A stretch of 41,110 nucleotides of DNA from Thermoplasmatota archaeon (GTDB taxonomy: Archaea > Thermoplasmatota > Penumbrarchaeia > JANQNL01): positions 1 through 41,110 of the forward strand of contig JANQNL010000168.1 in the NCBI GenBank assembly GCA_028279585.1. Direction: 5' to 3'. Positions 23,139 to 31,135 of the stretch are shown one piece after another (position 1 is the first letter of the stretch; every line of letters begins with the position of its first letter). The position numbers and the translations under genes are program-made. Below the pieces are notes generated by a model. It saw only the letters and a program-made list of their open reading frames with translations. It did not search any database and had not been told where the DNA came from.

Positions 23139-24302
23139 TTACTTCAACGCTTCTTTCTTCCCACTGTAGAAGCCCCTCTCCGGTGAGAGGAGCGCGAACA
23201 CATCATCGTCCAGCACAGGCTTTCCATTGATTATCAGGGACGCAAGGTTCTGTGCAACACCCGGCCCCATCATGAAGCCCTGGCCGCACATCCCGATACC
23301 GAGATAGAAGTTGTCCACACCAGGTGCTTTACCCACAACGGCCACACCGTCAGGTGTCATTGGGTATAACCCACGCCAGAGCCTGCGGATGGTGAGGTTC
23401 TTGAACCTTGGTATCAAGGTCACAAGTCTGCGTGCGATAACCGGCATGAACTCTGAGGTGCACATCCTGTTCTCGCCCTTGAACAGCTCTGAAGGGGTGT
23501 AGCAGAAGATGATCTGTCCCTCGTGGTTCTGACCAAAGTAGAAGTTGGCGGTCTTGCCATCTGGTCCAGGGCGCAGGTCCACGACCAGTGGGTCCAGGAA
23601 CGGCTCTACAGGAGCAGAGATGCCTGCCTCGTGGCTGTCTGGGATCACGGGGATCTCAACACCAGCCATCTTGCAGATGGCAGTGGCCTTTCCACCTGCA
23701 GCGTTCAGAACGATGTCGGCGGTGTACTCTCCCTTGTCGGTCTTGACGGCCTTGATGGAGTTGCCATCCATGACCAGGCCTGTGACGGTCTCGTTGTACT
23801 TGAACTCGGCACCGAGCTTCTTTGCTTCGACGTAGAAGGACTCGGATGCCATGAGCGGGGATACCTGCCCGTCGTGTGGGGAGTAGGTTCCTCCGAGGAG
23901 CCCCTCTGGGTTGATACCCGGAACGACCTCCTTCACGCGCTCTGGCTCAACCCAATCTATGGTGAGTCCAGCGCGCTTTTGGATAGGTAGGATACCTTTG
24001 AGGATGGTCTGCTCGTTCTCTCTGTAGACCGGGAAGCAGTAACCGCCCTTCTTCCACCCGATGTCGGTGCCTGTCTTTTCCTTCCAGTTGGAGAAGACAT
24101 CAAGACTTGCAAGACATATCTGGATCTTTGCAGGGTCAGAGTGTGTAGCTCTTGTCCCACCGATAGCTGCCTTGTTCTGTCCCTGACCAGCTCCTTTGAG
24201 TGATTCTATGACAAGAACCTTCTTCCCAGCCTCTGCCAAGAAGAACGCTGTTGGGCTACCAACAGAACCAGCACCAATGATGATGACGTCATGGTCGCTC
24301 AT
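23139..24302 (-). CDS. FAD-dependent amino-acid dehydrogenase subunit (DAO family)
   Basis: 387 residues, about 43 kDa. An N-terminal Rossmann motif IIIGAGSVGSPTAFFLAEAG (7-26) is followed by a typical DAO/sarcosine oxidase layout, with GGTR near 48-51 and a C-terminal TPDGVAVVGKAPGVDNFYLG and GMCGQGFMMGPG. The size and partners match the catalytic beta subunit of dye-linked L-proline dehydrogenase and HcnC, so proline, sarcosine, glycine or another amine/amino acid is the likely substrate. Its ATG overlaps the stop of the large flavin/Fe-S gene by 4 bp; electrons would pass to that subunit. Confidence 0.85.
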   Translation of the reverse strand: MSDHDVIIIGAGSVGSPTAFFLAEAGKKVLVIESLKGAGQGQNKAAIGGTRATHSDPAKIQICLASLDVFSNWKEKTGTDIGWKKGGYCFPVYRENEQTILKGILPIQKRAGLTIDWVEPERVKEVVPGINPEGLLGGTYSPHDGQVSPLMASESFYVEAKKLGAEFKYNETVTGLVMDGNSIKAVKTDKGEYTADIVLNAAGGKATAICKMAGVEIPVIPDSHEAGISAPVEPFLDPLVVDLRPGPDGKTANFYFGQNHEGQIIFCYTPSELFKGENRMCTSEFMPVIARRLVTLIPRFKNLTIRRLWRGLYPMTPDGVAVVGKAPGVDNFYLGIGMCGQGFMMGPGVAQNLASLIINGKPVLDDDVFALLSPERGFYSGKKEALK

Positions 24303-26380
24303 TCGTCATCACCCCCAAGGAATGATTTGAGTGGAACCTCTTGGGTGAACGGCCTTTCCAGGTGCGGTTCGATATCACCGAAGTCCACACCGAGCTGTCT
24401 GAAGATGCCCCAGATGAGGTTTGTGCAGGTCTTTCCACCGCACGGGCCCATGCCTGTTCGGAGGGCTGCCTTGAGGGTGTTGAAGTCCCTGCAGTCAGAA
24501 TCTTGGATGTACTTGACGATGTCTGCCTTGGTCACGCGCTCGCATCGGCAGACGACGACCTCGCCATCATCACATGCCCGGACGGAGGTCGCAGCCTCCT
24601 TACCGAGCGGTTCGCGGATACGAATTCCAGCCACCTTGTCGCAGTCCTCCATCGGGACCTCCAGCTGCATGAGCATTCGCATGTTCAGCCACTCGCCGGA
24701 GACGAACCTGAGGATCTTTCCGCGTCCGATGACCTCGCCCTCGAACCCGGTTGTGGTGACCTCCTGGCCGACCTCAACTGTCCCCTCGGGAAGCTCCCAC
24801 GGAACAGTTACCTTTGCGTTTATGCCATCTTTGTCGTAGCGCTTGTCCACAAGCGATATGGCAAGGCCTGGGCAGATGGCCACGCACTTCATACAACCTA
24901 TGCACTCTCCATCGAGCTTTGGCCTTCCAAGGATGTTGCCCTCTGGAATGGTCACTGCCCCTTTGGAGCATGAGTCGATGCAAGGATTGCATGGGATCTC
25001 CTGTTCGCAGCGGATGACCGGGTAGACCTGTTCGCCCTCTGGTGGTGGGTAGAACCCTGCGTTCGGACCAGGCCTGGCACGGAGCATATCGATCATCTCG
25101 TACCACTTCTCTGGGATCTCTGATTCCATGCCCATCTCCGCAAGTATCTTGCGGCCTGTGATGCGGCCTGAGAACATGGCGGCTGATGCCTCGGCGATCT
25201 CCTGTGCATCGCCTGCGGAGTAGACCGGGATGTTGGCCTTCTTCGCCTCGTGGAACAGTTCGTCCACAGGTGATAGTCCCACAGCTACAAGGACGGTGTC
25301 CGCAAAGAACTCCGCTTCTGTGCCTGGGACCGGTTGGAACTTGTTATCGATCTCACAGATTATTATGCGCTCTATCTTCTCCTCACCCTCGATGCGAAGG
25401 ACGGTGTGGGATGTCCAGACCGGAACGCCGAGCCTTCTGATCTTGTCCTCGTGGACCTTGTATCCCCCACACTGGGGAAGTGCTTCGACCAGACCGACCA
25501 CGTCTATACCGGCCTGAAGTGCGTGATATGCAGCGATGAGTCCTACATTACCACCGCCGATGATGAAGAGCTTCTCGGACGGTCGGACCAGGTCCCTGTT
25601 GACCAGGGTCTGGAACGCTCCAGCTCCATAAACGCCTGGGATGTCCGCACCAGGGAAAGCAAGGGTCTTCTCCCTTGCTCCAGCGGTGACGAGTATCCTC
25701 TCTGGCTTGACAAGGGTATAGGTCCCTTCCTTGACGACACCCGCGAGGCCGTCATCGAACACACCTACAACTGGAGCATCCGTCCAGACAGTGACCTTAA
25801 CCATCTCGTAGACCTGCTTCTCCAGGTTGATGCCGATGTCCATGCCGCGGCTTCCTGCGAAGCATTCCTTGACGGAGCCAAAGAAGTTGTGGGTCTGCAA
25901 CGAAAGCTTCCCACCCAGGACCTGCTTGTCATCACAGATGAGGCAATCCACACCTGCTTCTGCAAGCTCCACAGCGGCCATGAGTCCAGCAGGACCCCCG
26001 CCGATGATCAGGACCTGCGTGTCCACGACCTCCGGTCTTTCTGGATAGCCAGATAAAGAATCGTCGGCCTTGAGCTTTGGCAGTCCTTCCATGGACCTGA
26101 CGTCCATTCCAGGCTTGACCGGTACGATGCATGACTTGACCGGAACTCCATCGGCAAGGACCAGGCACTGGGAGCACTGGCCGTTGGCACAGAACATTCC
26201 CTGTGCGGCCCCGTCCCTATGATGGTGCCCGAAGACCCTTACGCCATTTGCGAACAATGCGGTGGAGATCATCTCTCCTGGCATGGCCTTCATGGGTTCT
26301 CCGTTGAAGTTGAACTCAACGGTTCCCTCGGTCTCCTTCTCTCCCAATATCGGATGTATGTCTATTCTCGCTTCTGACAT
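24299..26380 (-). CDS. fused [2Fe-2S]/FAD-NAD(P)/ferredoxin/BFD electron-transfer subunit
   Basis: 693 residues combining parts that are separate subunits in dye-linked proline dehydrogenase and HcnAB. A [2Fe-2S] domain (about 20-100; Cys64, 69, 72, 84) is followed by a pyridine-nucleotide-disulfide-type flavoprotein domain with GGGPAG (127-132) and GGGNVG (275-280), a ferredoxin segment with CNPC (464-467) and CIGCMKCVAIC (493-503), and a C-terminal BFD-like [2Fe-2S] site (CRC 611-613, then Cys647 and Cys652 in GPCGGKTC). It probably accepts electrons from the DAO-type subunit. The start overlaps the upstream cysteine-rich protein by 1 nt (TGATG). Confidence 0.88.
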   Translation of the reverse strand: MSEARIDIHPILGEKETEGTVEFNFNGEPMKAMPGEMISTALFANGVRVFGHHHRDGAAQGMFCANGQCSQCLVLADGVPVKSCIVPVKPGMDVRSMEGLPKLKADDSLSGYPERPEVVDTQVLIIGGGPAGLMAAVELAEAGVDCLICDDKQVLGGKLSLQTHNFFGSVKECFAGSRGMDIGINLEKQVYEMVKVTVWTDAPVVGVFDDGLAGVVKEGTYTLVKPERILVTAGAREKTLAFPGADIPGVYGAGAFQTLVNRDLVRPSEKLFIIGGGNVGLIAAYHALQAGIDVVGLVEALPQCGGYKVHEDKIRRLGVPVWTSHTVLRIEGEEKIERIIICEIDNKFQPVPGTEAEFFADTVLVAVGLSPVDELFHEAKKANIPVYSAGDAQEIAEASAAMFSGRITGRKILAEMGMESEIPEKWYEMIDMLRARPGPNAGFYPPPEGEQVYPVIRCEQEIPCNPCIDSCSKGAVTIPEGNILGRPKLDGECIGCMKCVAICPGLAISLVDKRYDKDGINAKVTVPWELPEGTVEVGQEVTTTGFEGEVIGRGKILRFVSGEWLNMRMLMQLEVPMEDCDKVAGIRIREPLGKEAATSVRACDDGEVVVCRCERVTKADIVKYIQDSDCRDFNTLKAALRTGMGPCGGKTCTNLIWGIFRQLGVDFGDIEPHLERPFTQEVPLKSFLGGDDE

Positions 26381-27555
26381 CAGAGATCTCCTCCCACCGC
26401 CTCGTATACCAGTGAGTAAAGGTCTGTGACCTTGATAGAATCGTCATCGTTGGCAGCCATCAGATGTGCCTGGCAGAAGGACGATGTGCAGACGATCTCT
26501 GTTGCACCCTGTTCCTTCGCCTTGGAAATAAGAGCCTTGGCCTCTGTGGTGTCCAACTCTTCTTTGAATGCCTTACCACCACAACCACCCTCCAGGACCG
26601 TGACCTCGAGGCCTGGGATAAGAGCCAGCAGGGCTAAGGTCGGTTGTGCGAACGGGTCCTCGTCCATACTGCATGAGAGATGTAGTGCCACGTTCTTATT
26701 GACCTCGGAAAGTAGTGAACCGTCATCCACTGCGTTGAGGATGGCCTCCGGCATTGAGATCATCTCATCCAGGCCAGTCTCCTCCTTGTCCAGTGCGCTG
26801 AACGTCTTGAAGGCGTTGGGCGCAACGAGCACAAGTCTCGCCGCACCGCTTGTCTGGATGGCCTTGACGTTGTTCCTTGTGATGGTCTCCACCAGCTTGT
26901 CCATGCCCTCGACTTCCATCTTGGCAAGGCTTCTTGCTGGGCAGGCCAGACCGGGGATGGTCCCGTCTGCGATGTTGAGCTCCTTGGTGAGCTTCTGCAA
27001 GCTCTGCCTGGACTCGGACATGTCGAACATGTTCTGGACCTTGCCCATCAGATGAAGTGGCGGGAGGCATCCCTCGAATAAGGCAGTTCCACCGGCCTCG
27101 ACAGGGACCATGTCGCCGAACTCGTCCACTGGCTGGATCTCAGCCCTCGCAGCCATCATTCGCATGATGGACATTGTCTGACCGATCTTGCCTTCCATCT
27201 CTGGATGCTTCGGGAATATGATGGTTGCCAGACCCCTGTCCTCGAGCTCCATCAGCAGGATGGAGGCTCGGCCTTTGAGCTTTTCCTGTGGCTTGCCAAG
27301 GTCCGCCCGGACACGCTTTGGATTGATGCCAACCAAGGCCAGAAGCTGCTTGGTGTCTTTGACGGCCTTTTCCGCTCCTTCGAGGTTCTCGCCGTTGCTT
27401 ACGACCATGACGCCGCGTCCTTTATCAGCGAGCTCCTGGATGATCCTATCTGGTGTGGCCTCGGATGACCATAGTGCACCGATGCTTGCCATCTTATCAT
27501 CCTTTTTCCCAAAGGAGAAATTGTACTTCTTCTTCATCATGATGGTCCGCTCCAT
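26380..27555 (-). CDS. cysteine-rich (HdrB/GlpC-like) iron-sulfur protein, degenerate CCG motifs
   Basis: Up to 391 residues from ATG 27555; ATGs at 27540, 27537 and 27492 (with AAGGATGAT upstream) are possible starts. The second half resembles CCG domains of HdrB and GlpC: HLSCSMDE (Cys295), LEGGCGGK (Cys325) and CTSSFCQAHL (Cys356, Cys361). The normal CCG dicysteine is reduced to a single Cys in GGCGG, and the first domain shows only Cys163 (FEGCLPP) and Cys205. It could still bind an unusual cluster or act as an electron-transfer linker to a quinone or disulfide partner, as GlpC does. It heads the three-gene dehydrogenase operon. Confidence 0.72.
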   Translation of the reverse strand: MERTIMMKKKYNFSFGKKDDKMASIGALWSSEATPDRIIQELADKGRGVMVVSNGENLEGAEKAVKDTKQLLALVGINPKRVRADLGKPQEKLKGRASILLMELEDRGLATIIFPKHPEMEGKIGQTMSIMRMMAARAEIQPVDEFGDMVPVEAGGTALFEGCLPPLHLMGKVQNMFDMSESRQSLQKLTKELNIADGTIPGLACPARSLAKMEVEGMDKLVETITRNNVKAIQTSGAARLVLVAPNAFKTFSALDKEETGLDEMISMPEAILNAVDDGSLLSEVNKNVALHLSCSMDEDPFAQPTLALLALIPGLEVTVLEGGCGGKAFKEELDTTEAKALISKAKEQGATEIVCTSSFCQAHLMAANDDDSIKVTDLYSLVYEAVGGDL

Positions 27556-27580
27556 GGAGGACCTGGGTAAGGAGTCCTCC
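27556..27580 (-). promoter_or_regulatory. hairpin directly before the start codon of the cysteine-rich protein gene
   Basis: GGAGGAC (27556-27562, plus strand) pairs exactly with GTCCTCC (27574-27580) around an 11-nt loop. On the transcript (minus strand) the upstream arm is GGAGGAC, a strong ribosome-binding-like sequence about 20 nt from the ATG, and the stem ends just before the ATG. Pairing could mask or reposition ribosome binding. Confidence 0.35.
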
Positions 27581-27676
27581 CCCGTGAGTAGGTGAACGAG
27601 GAACCTTCATAATAGATTTACCTAGAGCATAAGTGGGTTCAGGAGGGTTGTTGAACAATACCCAGTTAGTGAAACC

Positions 27677-27716
27677 TTTTTATAAGACAATGATATGAGG
27701 GGACGCTTCCCGGAGG
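27677..27716 (+). promoter_or_regulatory. promoter and ribosome binding site of the FKBP gene
   Basis: TTTTTATAAG (27677-27686) is a clear archaeal TATA box, predicting transcription from about 27705-27710. GGAGG (27712-27716) lies 7 nt before the ATG at 27724, so the leader is very short. Confidence 0.6.
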
Positions 27717-27723
27717 CCTTAGA

Positions 27724-28587
27724 ATGAAAGAAGGAGAGATCCTACTCGTCGATTACGACGCCTGGATAGCCGAGTCAGAAGAACTTTTCGACACCACACA
27801 CGAAGAGCTCGCAAAAGAGAGCGAGATCTTCGACGAGAAGATGGTGTATGGACCAACCCCTATCATGCTGGGTGCCAAGAAGGTCGTCCCAGGTTTTGAA
27901 AAGGCACTTTTCGATGCAAAGGTCGGAAAGGAGATGGAGATAACCATCGAGCCAGAGGACGCCTACGGCGCCAGGGACCCAAAGCTCGTCGAGCTCAAGA
28001 AGAGGTCCGAGATAGAGAGGCTGCCAGAGTTCCAGAAGGGCGACCACTACCCGCAGGTCGGAATGACCATCAATGTCAAGGGTAGGTCTGGTTACATCTC
28101 ATCCATCACTGCTGGTAGGGTGAGGGTAGACTTCAACAACAGGTTTGCCGGAAAGAAGCTCAAGTTCAAGTTCACAGTGTCAGAGGTCGTGAAGGGCGAT
28201 AAGGCCATGCTACAGGCCCTCATCAACATGTATTACCCTTCCAAGGCCGACTTCGACATCAGCATCAAAAAGGGTGTTGCATCCATCATTCTCCCAGATG
28301 TGTGTAAGTATGACCAGAACTGGTTCATAGTCAAGTACCAGATCATCGGGGATGTGAGGAAGAGCACAGACCTCAAGTCCATCCAGTTCGTCGAGGAGTA
28401 CGTCTCCAAGACCGAAGAGAAGGAAGAGGAACCTGCAAAGGATGAGGCTCCTGCAAAGGATGAGGCTCCTGCAGAGGAGGAAGCCCCTGCAGAAGAGGCT
28501 CCCGCAGATTCCCTCGAATCTGACGATTCTTCGGATCCTTCGGGTAGTGACCCTCAGGAAGATGCCCCCGAAGAAGAAGAGAAATAA
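27724..28587 (+). CDS. long archaeal FKBP-type peptidyl-prolyl isomerase with repeat tail
   Basis: 287 residues. The N-terminal FKBP domain (about 1-155) has KEGEILLVDYDAWI, then GAKKVVPGFEKALFDAKVGKE and the EPEDAYGARDP segment, with a flap insertion (about 90-125) as in SlyD-like FKBPs that gives chaperone activity. A further archaeal domain (about 160-230) follows, and the last 55 residues are an acidic Ala-Pro-Glu tail with imperfect repeats of PAKDEA. It catalyses prolyl isomerisation and assists folding in the cytoplasm. It has its own TATA box and a GGAGG site. A hairpin begins at the base after the stop. Confidence 0.92.
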   Translation: MKEGEILLVDYDAWIAESEELFDTTHEELAKESEIFDEKMVYGPTPIMLGAKKVVPGFEKALFDAKVGKEMEITIEPEDAYGARDPKLVELKKRSEIERLPEFQKGDHYPQVGMTINVKGRSGYISSITAGRVRVDFNNRFAGKKLKFKFTVSEVVKGDKAMLQALINMYYPSKADFDISIKKGVASIILPDVCKYDQNWFIVKYQIIGDVRKSTDLKSIQFVEEYVSKTEEKEEEPAKDEAPAKDEAPAEEEAPAEEAPADSLESDDSSDPSGSDPQEDAPEEEEK

Positions 28588-28602
28588 GGCCTTTTCAAGG
28601 CC
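28588..28602 (+). terminator. hairpin immediately after the FKBP stop codon
   Basis: GGCCTT (28588-28593), loop TTC, AAGGCC (28597-28602) form a perfect 6-bp stem. There is no T-run, so it may be an RNA-stabilising 3' end rather than a terminator. The rest of the gap to 28760 contains a small CACG/CGTG stem (28659-28670) and the next promoter. Confidence 0.4.
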
Positions 28603-28675
28603 GGTCGGGTCCTTACAGACCTTCGCGATAGCGTAGAAATAACCCCCGCCAGGGTCTACACGTTGTCGTGAAATC

Positions 28676-28684
28676 TAAATATAT
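28676..28684 (+). promoter_or_regulatory. TATA-like element of the coiled-coil protein gene
   Basis: TAAATATAT lies about 85 nt upstream of the ATG at 28761, predicting a leader of roughly 50 nt. A ribosome binding site, GGGAGA, sits 8 nt before the ATG. Confidence 0.45.
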
Positions 28685-28760
28685 GAAACGCCTTGACTAA
28701 AAATGGGGCTTCCATTCAGGGGTCCCGCTCCGTGGTAAAAAATCGTGGGAGAACTCTACT

Positions 28761-30863
28761 ATGACCCCGGGCTCATCAGCAACCCCAGAGGAGATGGAAC
28801 AGGCTCTGGAGGATTATACTCGTGCTATCGAAGAGATAGCGGAGATGCTTGAGGCCAGGAAGAAGGAGATCATCCAGAAGGAGAAGCTCCTCACAGAGAT
28901 CGAATCCACGCTCCACGAGGCTGAAAGGAAGCTCGAAGGCAAGTCCGGTGAGCTCGTGTCCAAGGAGGATGAGCTTCTTAAGACCAACAAGCTCCTTGCC
29001 AAAAAGCACGAGGACATGGCCCTCCAGGAGGAGGAGCTTCAGACCAACGCTGCGCTTCAGTACCTTTCTTACTCCATGCGGGATGAGGAGATCTCCCGGA
29101 AGATGGAGGACCTCGAACTAATGGAGCGCGAGCATGTCGATGCCGCGAAGATGCTCGAGATCGAGGGTCGGATGAAGGAGCAGAACAAAGAGCTCGAGGA
29201 GCTCGAACGCAGGCTCGCCATGGAGATGAAGAGGAAGGCCGAAGGCGGTGCACCAGCAGGTGACGGCGAGATAGACCCAGCCGCCATGGCAAAGCTTGAG
29301 TCTCTCAAGGCAGACATCGCCAAGCGTGAGGAAGAGATGATCAAGCGTGAAGAGGCCCTTCTCGAGAACGAGCGTAACCTCTCCAAGGCCGGGACCCAGG
29401 AAGAGAAGGTCCAGGCCCACATGCAGGCCCTTCGGGACCTTGAGGAGCGCCTTCAGAAGAAGGACCAGGAGATAAAGGAGGCCGAGCAGGAGAACTCTGG
29501 CTTCAAAGAAGTGCTCGAAGATATCGAGCGCAAGCTTGCCGAGAAGGAGGCAGCCATCAAGATCAAGGAGGACGAGCTCGATATGCGTGCAGAAGAGCTC
29601 ATCCGTACCGGCGGCGGAGGCATCGATGTTGCTACGCAGGAGCAGATCGAGCAAGAGGTGGAGTATCGACTCAGTAAGGAGCTGGCCCAGAAGGACAAGG
29701 CCTTCGATCATAGGATGAAGGGTAAGCTCGAGCCGATGCAGAAGCAGTTGGAGAGGCTCACCAACAGGAACGAGGAACTGGAGCTCATGTCCCAGGACCT
29801 CGACCGCCTCAAAGCACAGCTTCAGGTCAAGGAAGTGGAGCTCAAGGACAGGGTCCAGGAGATCTCATTCAGTGAGAAGAAGCTCCAGAAGAAGCAGGAG
29901 ATGCTTCTTGCTGAGCGCCGAAAGATGCAGGAGGAGTTGGAGAGGGCCCAGGAGCGCGCAGCTATGGCAGCAGCGACCGGTGGGGGTGGAGATTCCGAGC
30001 AGCTTCTGCTGATGAAGGAGAAGATGCAGGAGTACGAGAGGAAGCTCAAGGAGAAGGAGGCGTTCCTGCAGCGAAAAGAGGCTGCGCTTGCAGGAGATAT
30101 CGATATAGGTGAGGTAGAGATCGATACATCCGCGACCCGCTGCAAGACCGGTATCTTCAGGCTCGACGAGCTTACAAAGGGCGGACTTCCGTTCAAATCC
30201 AATTTCATGATCTACGGCCCACCTTTCTCTGGAAAGGACATAATGGCCAAGCTCTTCATCGCTGATGGATTGAAAAAGGGTGTTCCTGCCATGTTCGTAC
30301 TCACGGACAAGACACCACAGGAGATCCGAGAATCCTTCACCGGAGTAGTGTCCAACTTCGCAGGGTACGAGGCCAAGGGTCTTATCAAGTACATCGATAT
30401 CTACTCCAAGTCCATGCAGATCGAGGAGGAGGACCCCAACACCATCTACATCGACAAGGTCACTGACCTCGATGAGATCGGACTGGCCATCTCGAACGTC
30501 CAGAAGGAATGGCAGGGTAAATATCCATACAATAAGATGATCTTCTGGTCCGTCACCACCATGATCTCCTATAACGAGGTCATGCCCACGTTCCAGTTCC
30601 TCCAGAACATCACTGCCCGGTGTAAGCGTGCAGGGACCGTTGCCTACTATCTGATGGACTCTGGAATGAGGAAGGATGAGGAGATCCAGACACTCAAGCA
30701 CGTCATGACCGGTGTTACTGAAATGCGGTATGATGGTGCGAAGTATTACTTGAAGGTGGAAGGGAACATCGAGGTCATGTCCAAGGCCTGGATCGAGTAT
30801 GAGTTCAACCAGCCGAAGGACTTCGAGCTCAAGGGTGCTTTCAGCGTCGACCACATTCGGTGA
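28761..30863 (+). CDS. long coiled-coil protein with a degenerate RecA/KaiC-like domain
   Basis: 700 residues. Residues 10-450 are almost continuous heptad-type coiled coil rich in Glu, Lys and Leu, with short Gly/Ala breaks near 160-172, 283-290 and 401-411. Residues 455-690 resemble the RAD55/KaiC-type RecA fold: RCKTGIFRLDELTKGGLPF, then the P-loop-like GPPFSGKD (486-493) and a later hydrophobic strand NKMIFWSVTTMIS where a Walker B Asp is expected. The P-loop Thr/Ser is Asp493 and the Walker B Asp is absent, so ATP hydrolysis is doubtful. It may be a structural or signalling protein, perhaps chromosome or cell-envelope organising. Its stop lies at the edge of a large inverted repeat. Confidence 0.85.
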   Translation: MTPGSSATPEEMEQALEDYTRAIEEIAEMLEARKKEIIQKEKLLTEIESTLHEAERKLEGKSGELVSKEDELLKTNKLLAKKHEDMALQEEELQTNAALQYLSYSMRDEEISRKMEDLELMEREHVDAAKMLEIEGRMKEQNKELEELERRLAMEMKRKAEGGAPAGDGEIDPAAMAKLESLKADIAKREEEMIKREEALLENERNLSKAGTQEEKVQAHMQALRDLEERLQKKDQEIKEAEQENSGFKEVLEDIERKLAEKEAAIKIKEDELDMRAEELIRTGGGGIDVATQEQIEQEVEYRLSKELAQKDKAFDHRMKGKLEPMQKQLERLTNRNEELELMSQDLDRLKAQLQVKEVELKDRVQEISFSEKKLQKKQEMLLAERRKMQEELERAQERAAMAAATGGGGDSEQLLLMKEKMQEYERKLKEKEAFLQRKEAALAGDIDIGEVEIDTSATRCKTGIFRLDELTKGGLPFKSNFMIYGPPFSGKDIMAKLFIADGLKKGVPAMFVLTDKTPQEIRESFTGVVSNFAGYEAKGLIKYIDIYSKSMQIEEEDPNTIYIDKVTDLDEIGLAISNVQKEWQGKYPYNKMIFWSVTTMISYNEVMPTFQFLQNITARCKRAGTVAYYLMDSGMRKDEEIQTLKHVMTGVTEMRYDGAKYYLKVEGNIEVMSKAWIEYEFNQPKDFELKGAFSVDHIR

Positions 30864-31087
30864 ACGCTCCAGCAAACTATCCACAAGATATTGCCGCAGG
30901 CGGAGCTATGAGGCTTGCCATCTCGTGAACATTCCTCTCGTCGAATGCCTTCTCAACGGAATGTCACGCCCCTGCTACGGCTTATCGTCGTTCTCAATCA
31001 CGCCGGGCGGGCTTTGGAGAAAGCATAGGTCCCGGCTGCATCCTTTCTCCAAAGAGCAACCCCTCTTCAATGTTTGCTGGAGCGTTC
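30862..31087 (+). ncRNA. candidate structured RNA closed by a 16-bp perfect stem
   Basis: GAACGCTCCAGCAAAC (30862-30877) pairs perfectly with 31072-31087. Inside are three helices: 30887-30900 with 30971-30986 (GATA, then GCCGCAGG with a 3-nt bulge), enclosing 30924-30935 with 30958-30968 (11 bp, one bulge); and CTTTGGAGAAAG (31012-31023) with its exact complement 31043-31054. A TGCT/AGCA stem and five Ts follow. No conserved RNase P, SRP or tRNA motif was recognised. The strand is inferred from the trailing T-run; it could be a 3' UTR of the coiled-coil gene. Confidence 0.5.
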
Positions 31088-31098
31088 GCTCAGGTCGA

Positions 31099-31115
31099 TG
31101 CTGAAAGCACTTTTT
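31099..31115 (+). terminator. small stem plus T-run after the structured element
   Basis: TGCT (31099-31102), loop GAA, AGCA (31106-31109), a C, then TTTTT (31111-31115). Archaeal termination mainly needs T-runs, so this is a reasonable plus-strand end for the coiled-coil transcript and the structured element. Confidence 0.45.
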
Positions 31116-31135
31116 GAACGGTTTGAAAGGTAGTT

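Noticed and set aside
29865-30884. 339-codon minus-strand frame opposite the coiled-coil gene
   Set aside because: Leu/Asp/Val-rich product typical of the antisense of Glu/Lys-rich coiled coil; no start signal.
30862-31087. Identity as RNase P RNA, SRP RNA or tRNA
   Set aside because: None of the conserved motifs of these RNAs (for example the GAGGAAAGUCC-type core, the SRP helix 8 loop or a T-loop) could be found on either strand.
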